DNA of 64,000 bases from Patiria pectinifera. Its lineage: Eukaryota; Echinodermata; Asteroidea; Valvatida; Asterinidae. The DNA lies in assembly GCA_029964075.1 (NCBI GenBank), contig CM057148.1, positions 25,785,916 through 25,849,915 on the forward strand, in the 5' to 3' direction. A program made the position numbers and the translations under genes. The notes beneath the pieces are model-generated. The model made no database searches. It saw nothing but the letters and a program-made list of their open reading frames with translations, and was not told the DNA's origin. Of the stretch, positions 54,107 through 64,000 are shown piece after piece. Position 1 is the stretch's first letter. Each line of letters starts with the position of its first letter.

Positions 54107-57100
54107 TTTGTCAAAATCCATCCATGTTAAGGTACCTTTAGACCGCGACACATGAGAGCCATGTCAGCTGGCGCTCACAGCCCTTGCTATCGGACTGACA
54201 GCACAAAAACCAAACTGGGGCATCATGTACCTACGTCTGGGGCTTACTCCAAAAGTTTCAAGCCTCAAGCCTTGCCGAGTTGCCAGCTTGTTGGACTATT
54301 CATCCGCTATCCAACAAGCTATAGTTTGTCAAAATCCATTCATGTTAAGGTACTTTTAGACCGCGACACATGAGAGCCATGTCGGCTGGCGCTGACAGCC
54401 CTTGCTATGGGACTTACTGCACAAAAACGAAACTGGGGGCATCATGTACCTACGTTTTGGGCTCACTCCAAAAGTTTCAAGTCTGAAGCCTTGCCGATTT
54501 GTTAGCTTGTTGGCTTATTCATCTGCTATGCAACAAGTAATAGTTTGTCAAAATCTATACATGTTAAGGTACTTTTAGAACGCGACACAAGAGAGCCATG
54601 TCGGCAGGCGCTGACAGCCCTTGCTATGGGACTTACTGCACAAAAACGAAACTGGGGGCATCATGTACCTACGTCTTGGGCTCACTCCAAAACGTTCAAG
54701 TCTGAAGCCTTGCCGATTTGTTAGCTTGTTGGCTTATTCATCCGCTATCCAAGAAGCTATAATTTGTCAAAATTCATCTATGTTAAGGTACTTTTAGACC
54801 GCGACACATGAGAACCATGTCGGCTGGCGCTGACAGCCCTTGCTATGGGACTTACTGCACAAAAACGAAACTGGGGGCATCATGTACCTACGTCTGGAGC
54901 TCACTCCAAAAGTTTCAAGTCTGAAGCCATGCCGATTTGTCAGCTTGTTGACCCATTCATCCTCCATCCAACAAGTTATTGTTTGTCAAAATCTATCCAT
55001 GATAAGGTACCTTTAGACCGCGACACATGAGAGCCATGTCGGCTGGCGCTGACAGACATTGATATGGGACTGACTGCACAAAAACGAAACTGGGGGCATC
55101 ATGTACCTACGTCTGGGGCTCACTCCAAAAGTTTCAAGCCTCAAGCCTTGCCGATTAGCCAGCTTGTTGGACTATTCATCCGCTATCAAACAAGCTATAG
55201 TTTGTCAAAATCCATTCATGTTAAGGTACTTTTAGACCGCGACACATGAGAGCCATGTCAGCTGGCGCTGACAGCCCTTGCTATGGGACTTACTGCACAC
55301 AAACGAAACTGGGGGCATCATGTACCTACGTTTTGGGCTCACTCCAAAAGTTGCAAGTCTGAAGCCTTGCCGATTTGTTAGCTTGTTGGCTTATTCATCT
55401 GCTATCCAAGAAGCTATAATTTGTCAACATTCATCCATGTTAAGGTACTTTTAGACCGCGACACATGAGAGCCATGTCGGCAGGCGCTGACAGCCCTTGC
55501 TATGGGACTTACTGCACAAAAACGAAACTGGGGGCATCATGTACCTACGTCTTGGGCTCACTCCAAAAGTTTCAAGTCTGAAGCCTTGCCGATTTGTCAG
55601 CTTGTTGGCTTATTCATCCGCTATCCAACAAGCTATAGTTTGTCAAAATCCATCCATGTTAAGGTACTTTTAGACCGCGACACATGAGAACCATGTCGGC
55701 TGGCGCTGACAGCCCTTGCTATGGGACTTACTGCACAAAAACGAAACTGGGGGCATCATGTACCTACGTCTGGAGCTCACTCCAAAAGTTTCAAGTCTGA
55801 AGCCTTGCCGATTTGTCAGCTTGTTGGCTTATTCATCTGCTATCCAACAAGCTATAGTTTGTCAAAATCCATCTATGTTAAGGTACCTTTAGACCGCGAC
55901 ACATGAGAGCCATGTCGGCTGGCGCTGACAGCCCTTGCAATGGGACTTACTGCACAAAAACGAAACTGGGGGCATCATGTACCTACGTCTGGGGCTCACT
56001 CCAAAACGTTCAAGTCTGAAGCCTTGCCGATTTGTCAGCTTGTTGGCTTATTCATTTGCCATCCAACAAGCTATAGTTTGTCAAAATCCATCTATGATAA
56101 GGTACCTTTAGACCGCGACACATGAGAACCATGTCGGCTGGCGCTGACAGCCCTTGCTATGGGACTTACTGCACAAAAACGAAACTGGGGCATTATCTAC
56201 CTACGTCTGGAGCTCACTCCAAAAGTTTCAAGTCTGAAGCCTTGCCGATTTGTCAGCTTGTTAAACCATTCATCCGCCATCCAACAAGCTATAGTTTGTC
56301 AAAATCCATCCATGATAAGGTACCTTTAGACCGCGACACATGAGAGCCATGTCGGCTGGCGCTGACAGCCATTGATATGGGACTTACTGCACAAAAACGA
56401 AACTGGGGGCATCATGTACCTACGTCTGGGGCTCACTCCAAAAGTTTCAAGTCTGAAGCCTTGCCGATTTGTCAGCTTGTTGGACCATTCATCCGCCATC
56501 CAACAAGCTATAGTTTGTCAAAATCCATTCATGATAAGGTACTTTTAGACCGCGACACATGAGAGCCATGTCGGCTGGCGCTGACAGCCCTTGCTATGGG
56601 ACTTACTGCACAAAAACGAAACTGGGGGCATCATGTACCTACGTTTTGGGCTCACTCCAAAAGTTTCAAGACTGAACCCTTGCCGATTTGTAAGCTTGTT
56701 GGCCGATTCATCTGCTATCCAACAAGCTATAGTTTGTCAAAATCCATCCATGATAAGGTACCTTTAGACCGCGACACATGAGAGCCATGTCGGCTGGCGC
56801 TGACAGCCCTTGCTATGGGACTTACTGCACAAAAACGAAACTGGGGGCATCATGTACCTACGTCTGGGGCTCACTCCAAAAGTTTCAAGTCTGAAGCCTT
56901 GCCGATTTGTCAGCTTGTTGACCCATTCATCCGCCATCCAACAAGCTATAGTTTGTCAAAATCCATCCATGATAAGGTACCTTTAGACCGCGACACATGA
57001 GAGCCATGTCGGCTGGCGCTGACAGCCCTTGCTATGGGACTTACTGCACAAAAACGAAACTGGGGGCATCATGTACCTACGTCTGGAGCTCACTCCAAAA

Positions 57101-60100
57101 GTTTCAAGTCTGAAGCCTTGCCGATTTGTCAGCTTGTTGACCCATTCATCCGCCATCCAACAAGTTATAGTTTGTCAAAATCCATCCATGATAAGGTACC
57201 TTTAGACCGCGACACATGAGAGCCATGTCGGCTGGCGCTGACAGACCTTGCTATGGGACTTACTGCACAAAAACGAAACTGGGGGCATCATGTACCTACG
57301 TCTGGGGCTCACTCCAAAAGTTTCAAGTCTGAAGCCTTGCCGATTTGTCAGCTTGTTGACCCATTCATCCGCCATCTAACAAGCTATAGTTTGTCAAAAT
57401 CAATTCATGTTAAGGTACTTTTAGACCGCGACACATGAGAGCCATGTCGGCTGGCGCTGACAGCCCTTGCTATGGGACTTACTGCACAAAAACGAAACTG
57501 GGGGCATCATGTACCTACGTTTTGGACTCACTCCAAAAGTTTCAAGTCTGAAGCCATGCCGATTTGTCAGCTTGTTGAACCATTCATCCGCCATCCAACA
57601 AGCAATAGTTTGTCAAAATCCATTGATGATTAGGTACCTTTAGACCGCGACACATGAGAGCCTTGACGGCTGGCTCTGACAGCCCTCGCTATGAGACTTA
57701 CTGCACAAAAACGAAAATGGGGGCATCATGTACCTACGTCTGAAGCTCACTCCAAAAGTTGCAAGCCTGAAGCCTTCCCGATTTGTCAGCTTGTTTAACC
57801 ATTCATCCGCCATCCAACAAGCTATAGTTTGTCAAAATCCATCCATGATAAGGTACCTTTTGACCGCGACAAATGAGAGCCATGTCGGCTGCCGCTGACA
57901 GTCCTTGCTATGGGACTTACTGCACAAAAACGAAACTGGTGGCATCATATACATACGTCTGGGGCTCACTCCAAAAGTTTCAAGTCTGAAGCCTGGCCGA
58001 TTTGTCAGCTTGTTGAACCATTCATCTGCCATCCAACAAGCTATAGTTTGTCAAAATCCATTCATGATAAGGTACCTTAAGACTGCAACACTAGAGCCAT
58101 GTCGGCTGGCGCTGACAGCCCTTGGTATGGCACTTACTGCACAAAAACGAAACAAGGGGCATCATGTACATACGTCTGGGGCTCACTCCAAAAGTTTCAA
58201 GCCTGAAGCCTTGCCGATTTGTCAGCTTGTTAACCCATTCATCCGCCATCCAACGAGCTATAGGTTGTCAAAATCCATTCATTATAAGGTACCTTTAGAC
58301 CGCAACACATGAAAGACATGTCGGCTGGCGCTGACAGCCCTTGCTATGAGACTTACTGAACAAAATGAAACTGGGGGCATCATGTACATACGTCTGAGAC
58401 TCACTCCAAAAGCTTCAAGTCTGAAGCCTTGCCGATTGGTCAGCTTGTTAACCCATTCATCCGCCATCCAACAAGCTATAGTTTGTCCAAATCCATCTAT
58501 GATAAGGTACCTTTAGACCGCGACACATGAGAGCCACGTCGGCTGGCGCTGACAGCCCTTGCTATAACTTTCTGCACAAAAACGAAACTGGGGTATCATA
58601 TACCTACGTCTGGGGCTCACTCCAAAAGTTTCAAGTCTGAAGCCTTGCAGATTTGTCAGCTTGTTGACCCATTCATCCGCCATCCACGAAGCTATAGCTT
58701 ATCAAAATCCATCCATGATAAGGTACCTTTAGACCGCGACACATAAGAGCCATGTCGGCTGGCGCTGTTAGACCTTGCTAAGGGACTTACTGCACAAAAA
58801 CGAAACAGTGGGCATCATGTACCTACGTCTGGGGCTCACTCCAAAAGTTTCAAGTCTGAAGCCTTGCCGATTTGTCAGCTTGTTGACCCATTCATCCGCC
58901 ATCCAACAAGCTATAGTTTGTCAAAATCCATCCATGATAAGGTACCTTTAGACCGCGACACATGAGAGCCATGTCGGCTGGCGCTGACAGCCCTTGCTAT
59001 GGGACTTACTGCACAAAAACGAAACTGGGGGCATCATGTACATACGTCTGGGGCTCACTCCAAAAGTTTCAAGTCTGAAGCCTTGCCGATTTGTCAGCTT
59101 GTTGACCCATTCATCTGCCATCCAACAAGCTATAGTTTGTCAAAATCCATTCATGATAAGGTACCTTTAGACCGCGACACATGAGAGCCATGTCGGCTGG
59201 CGCTGACAGCCCTTGCTATGGGACTTACTGCACAAAAACGAAACTGGGGGCATCATGTACCTACGTCTGGGGCTCACTCCAAAAGTTTCAAGTCTGAAGC
59301 CTTGCCGATTTGTCAGCTTGTTGACCCATTCATCCGCCATCCAACAAGCTATAGTTTGTCAAAATCCATTCATGATAAGGTACCTTTAGACCGCGACACA
59401 TGAGAGCCATGTCGGCTGGCGCTGACAGCCCTTGCTATGGGACTTACTGCACAAAAACGAAACTGGGGGCATCATGTACATACGTCTGGGGCTCACTCCA
59501 AAAGTTTCAAGTCTGAAGCCTTGCCGATTTGTCAGCTTGTTAACCCATTCATCCGCCATCCAACAAGCTATAGTTTGTCAAAATCCATCCATGATAAGGT
59601 ACCTTTAGACCGCGACACATGAGAGCCATGTCGGCTGGCGCTGACAGCCCTTGCTATGGGACTTACTGCACAAAAACGAAACTGGGGGCATCATGTACCT
59701 ACGTCTGGGGCTCACTCCAAAAGTTTCAAGTCTGAAGCCTTGCCGATTTGTCAGCTTGTTGACCCATTCATCCGCCATCCAACAAGCTATAGTTTGTCAA
59801 AATCCATCCATGATAAGGTACCTTTAGACCGCGACACATGAGAGCCATGTCGGCTGGCGCTGACAGCCCTTGCTATGGGACTTACTGCACAAAAACGAAA
59901 CTGGGGGCATCATGTACCTACGTCTGGAGCTCACTCCAAAAGTTTCAAGTCTGAAGCCTTGCCGATTTGTCAGCTTGTTGACCCATTCATCTGCCATCCA
60001 ACAAGCTATAGTTTGTCAAAATCCATCCATGATAAGGTACCTTTAGACCGCGACACATGAGAGCCATGTCGGCTGGCGCTGACAGCCCTTGCTATGGGAC

Positions 60101-63100
60101 TTACTGCACAAAAACGAAACTGGGGGCATCATGTACCTACGTCTGGGGCTCACTCCAAAAGTTTCAAGTCTGAAGCCTTGCCGATTTGTCAGCTTGTTAA
60201 CCCATTCATCCGCCATCCAACAAGCTATAGTTTGTCAAAATCCATTTATGATAAGGTACCTTTAGACCGCGACACATGAGAGCCATGTCGGCTGGCGCTG
60301 ACAGCCCTTGCTATGGGACTTACTGCACAAAAACGAAACTGGGGGCATCATGTACCTACGTCTGGGGCTCACTCCAAAAGTTTCAAGTCTGAAGCCTTGC
60401 CGATTTGTCAGCTTGTTGACCCATTCATCCGCCATCCAACAAGCTATAGTTTGTCAAAATCCATCCATGATAAGGTACCTTTAGACCGCGACACATGAGA
60501 GCCATGTCGGCTGGCGCTGACAGCCCTTGCTATGGGACTTACTGCACAAAACGAAACTGGGGGCATCATGTACATACGTCTGGGGCTCACTCCAAAAGTT
60601 TCAAGTCTGAAGCCTTGCCGATTTGTCAGCTTGTTGACCCATTCATCCGCCATCCAACAAGCTATAGTTTGTCAAAATCCATCCATGATAAGGTACCTTT
60701 AGACCGCGACACATGAGAGCCATGTCGGCTGGCGCTGACAGCCCTTGCTATGGGACTTACTGCACAAAAACGAAACTGGGGGCATCATGTACCTACGTCT
60801 GGGGCTCACTCCAAAAGTTTCAAGTCTGAAGCCTTGCCGATTTGTCAGCTTGTTGACCCATTCATCCGCCATCCAACAAGCTATAGTTTGTCAAAATCCA
60901 TCCATGATAAGGTACCTTTAGACCGCGACACATGAGAGCCATGTCGGCTGGCGCTGACAGCCCTTGCTATGGGACTTACTGCACAAAAACGAAACTGGGG
61001 GCATCATGTACCTACGTCTGGGGCTCACTCCAAAAGTTTCAAGTCTGAAGCCTTGCCGATTTGTCAGCTTGTTGACCCATTCATCCGCCATCCAACAAGC
61101 TATAGTTTGTCAAAATCCATCCATGATGAGGTACCTTTAGACCGCGACACATGAGAGCCATGTCGGCTGGCGCTGACAGCCCTTGCTATGGGACTTACTG
61201 CACAAAAACGAAACTGGGGGCTTCTTGCACCTACGTCTGGGGCTCACTCCAAAAGTTTCAAGTCTGAAGCCTTGCCGATTTGTCAGCTTGTTAATCCATT
61301 CATCCGCCATCCAACAAGGTATAGTTTGTCAAAATTCATTTATGATAAGGTACCTTTGGACCGCGACACATGAGTGCCATGTCGGCTGGCGCTGACAGCC
61401 CTTGCTATGGCACTTACTGTACAAAAACGAAACTGGGGGCATCATGTACCTACGTCTGGAGCTCACTCCAAAAGTTTCAAGTCTGAAGCCTTGCCGATTT
61501 GTCAGCTTGTTGACCCATTCATCTGCCATCCAACAAGTTATAGTTAGTCAAAATCCATCCATGATAAGGTACCTTTAGACCGCGACACATGAGAGCCATG
61601 TCGGCTGGCGCTGACAGCCCATGCTATGGGACTTAATGCACAAAATGAAACTGGGGGCATCATTTACCTACGTCTGGGGCTCACTCCAAAAGTTTCAAGT
61701 CTGAAGCCTTGCCGATTTGTCAGCTTGTTAAACCATTCATCCGCCATCCAACAAGTTATAGTTTGTCAAAATCCATTTATGATAAGGTACCTTTAGACCG
61801 CGACACATGAGTGCCATGTCGGCTGGCGCTTTCAGCCCTTGCTATGGCATTTACTGTACAAAAACGAAACTGGGGGCATCATGTACCTACGTCTGGAGCT
61901 CACTCCAAAAGTTTCAAGTCTGAAGCCTTGCCGATTTGTCAGCTTGTTGACCCATTCATCCGCCATCCAACAAGCTATAGTTTGTCAAAATCCATCCATG
62001 ATAAGGTACCTTTAGACCGCGACACATGAGAGCCATGTCGGCTGGCGCTGACAGCCCTTGCTATGGGACTTACTGCACAAAAACGAAACTGGGGCATCAT
62101 GTACCTACGTCTGGGGCTCACTCCAAAAGTTTCAAGTCTGAAGCCTTGCCGATTTGTCAGCTTGTTAACCCATTCATCCGCCATCCAACAAGTTATAGTT
62201 TGTCAAAATCCATCCATGATAAGGTACCTTTAGACCGCGACACATGAGAGCCATGTCGGCTGGCGCTGACAGCCCTTGCTATGGGACTTACTGCACAAAA
62301 ACGAAACTGGGGGCATCATGTACCTACGTCTGGGGCTCACTCCAAAAGTTTCAAGTCTGAAGCCTTGCCGATTTGTCAGCTTGTTGACCCATTCATCCGC
62401 CATCCAACAAGCTATAGTTTGTCAAAATCCATCCATGATAAGGTACCTTTAGACCGCGACACATGAGAGCCATGTCGGCTGGCGCTGACAGCCCTTGCTA
62501 TGGGACTTACTGCACAAAAACGAAACTGGGGCATCATGTACCTACGTCTGGGGCTCACTCCAAAAGTTTCAAGTCTGAAGCCTTGCCGATTTGTCAGCTT
62601 GTTAACCCATTCATCCGCCATCCAACAAGGTATAGTTTGTCAAAATTCATTTATGATAAGGTACCTTTGGACCGCGACACATGAGTGCCATGTCGGCTGG
62701 CGCTGACAGCCCTTGCTATGGCACTTACTGTACAAAAACGAAACTGGGGGCATCATGTACCTACGTCTGGGGCTCACTCCAAAAGTTTCAAGTCTGAAGC
62801 CTTGCCGATTTGTCAGCTTGTTGATCCATTCATCCGCCATCCAACAAGCTATAGTTTGTCAAAATCCATCCATGATAAGGTACCTTTAGACCGCGACACA
62901 TGAGAGCCATGTCGGCTGGCGCTGACAGCCCTTGCTATGGGACTTACTGCACAAAAACGAAACTGGGGGCATCATGTACCTACGTCTGGGGCTCACTCCA
63001 AAAGTTTCAAGTCTGAAGCCTTGCCGATTTGTCAGCTTGTTGACCCATTCATCCGCCATCCAACAAGCTATAGTTTGTCAAAATCCATCCATGATAAGGT

Positions 63101-64000
63101 ACCTTTAGACCGCGACACATGAGAGCCATGTCGGCTGGCGCTGACAGCCCTTGCTATGGGACTTACTGCACAAAAACGAAACTGGGGGCATCATGTACCT
63201 ACGTCTGGGGCTCACTCCAAAAGTTTCAAGTCTGAAGCCTTGCCGATTTGTCAGCTTGTTAACCCATTCATCCGCCATCCAACAAGCTATAGTTTGTCAA
63301 AATCCATTTATGATAAGGTACCTTTAGACCGCGACACATGAGAGCCATGTCGGCTGGCGCTGACAGCCCTTGCTATGGGACTTACTGCACAAAACGAAAC
63401 TGGGGCATCATGTACCTACGTCTGGGGCTCACTCCAAAAGTTTCAAGTCTGAAGCCTTGCCGATTTGTCAGCTTGTTGACCCATTCATCCGCCATCCAAC
63501 AAGCTATAGTTTGTCAAAATCCATCCATGATAAGGTACCTTTAGACCGCGACACATGAGAGCCATGTCGGCTGGCGCTGACAGCCCTTGCTATGGGACTT
63601 ACTGCACAAAAACGAAACTGGGGCATCATGTACCTACGTCTGGGGCTCACTCCAAAAGTTTCAAGTCTGAAGCCTTGCCGATTTGTCAGCTTGTTGAACC
63701 ATTCATCCGCCATCCAACAAGCTATAGTTTGTCAAAATCCATCCATGATAAGGTACCTTTAGACCGCGACACATGAGAGCCATGTCGGCTGGCGCTGACA
63801 GCCCTTGCTATGGGACTTACTGCACAAAACGAAACTGGGGGCATCATGTACCTACGTCTGGGGCTCACTCCAAAAGTTTCAAGTCTGAAGCCTTGCCGAT
63901 TTGTCAGCTTGTTGACCCATTCATCCGCCATCCAACAAGCTATAGTTTGTCAAAATCCATCCATGATAAGGTACCTTTAGACCGCGACACATGAGAGCCA
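54080..64000 (+). repeat. 219-bp tandem satellite, about 45 units, running off the window
   Basis: Units are 219 bp (some 218) and share GGTACCTTTAGACCGCGACA and GACAGCCCTTGCTATGGGAC. Because 219 is a multiple of three, each unit keeps a 61-codon open frame on the plus strand, ending at the TGA of ACACATGAGAG. Many also keep a 69-codon frame on the minus strand. The first seven or so units and those at 57650-58760 are more diverged. Units from 58900 onward are nearly uniform. No match to a known protein is recognised, so I treat the frames as by-products. The array begins inside exon 1 of gene D. Confidence 0.95.
57650..58760 (+). repeat. Diverged island within the satellite
   Basis: About five consecutive units carry many private changes and small indels, such as loss of the GGGACTT start region and changed ACATGAGAG. 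Units on both sides conform to the consensus. The island may mark an old array edge buried by later expansion. Confidence 0.6.

Noticed and set aside
54845-63994. Dozens of 61- to 73-codon ORFs treated as tandem genes
   Set aside because: They are one satellite unit repeated. There is no promoter, splice or recognised homology, and diverged units lose the frame freely.
54080-64000. CRISPR-like array
   Set aside because: The unit is 219 bp with no unique spacers, in a eukaryotic context.
54080-64000. Centromeric satellite with CENP-B box
   Set aside because: I looked for the TTCG...CGGG pattern in the unit and found none. Centromere identity cannot be claimed.

Overview
The window is metazoan nuclear DNA, not prokaryotic. 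It has spliced genes with GT-AG introns, a 219-bp satellite, LINE remnants, Crypton- and Academ-like transposons and many non-autonomous DNA elements. Low GC, abundant TGACGTCA and GAGGGCGC repeats and the transposon mix suggest a marine invertebrate, perhaps a deuterostome such as an echinoderm, hemichordate or lancelet. I cannot name the species from sequence alone.

The organising theme is a tandem cluster of four paralogous plus-strand genes, called A to D here. Each starts with a near-identical 46-nt exon encoding MDGAVAWILM..., a secretion signal ending in a phase-1 intron. Genes A and B then carry one large exon with a short Cys-containing head and a Thr/Gly/Ala hexapeptide array of 73 (A) or 60 (B) 18-nt units. 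Gene C carries a different, shorter Thr/Pro/Gly stalk in the equivalent exon. B and C continue into three exons that together encode a full F5/8 type C (discoidin) domain. A has lost the first two discoidin exons and keeps only the last. D is exon 1 only: it is cut after eight codons by the satellite array that fills the window to its right end.

Layout: 290-6955 gene A and its flank; 6956-11300 repeated 3' flank and small inverted-repeat elements; 11340-12215 Crypton recombinase remnant split by a GGGGCGGATCC-type element; 12216-14500 mostly unassigned; 14500-23328 gene B; 23900-28220 a 4.3-kb block carrying about 20 TGACGTCA octamers and ending in an AAG microsatellite and three perfect hairpins; 28220-35100 repeated 3' flank split by an L2/CR1-like LINE, itself split by a 3.8-kb Academ-like transposon; 35100-38145 gene C upstream region with a TTAA-flanked element; 38146-47695 gene C, whose first intron holds an RTE-like LINE and a composite hairpin element; 47696-54058 flank and upstream region of D, a second copy of 34460-38190; 54080-64000 about 45 units of the satellite.

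The encoded proteins are predicted to be secreted, heavily O-glycosylated stalks with or without a carbohydrate- or membrane-binding discoidin domain. Changes between copies (array length, stalk swap, exon loss, moved splice site, satellite truncation) make the locus a good record of a rapidly evolving secreted gene family.
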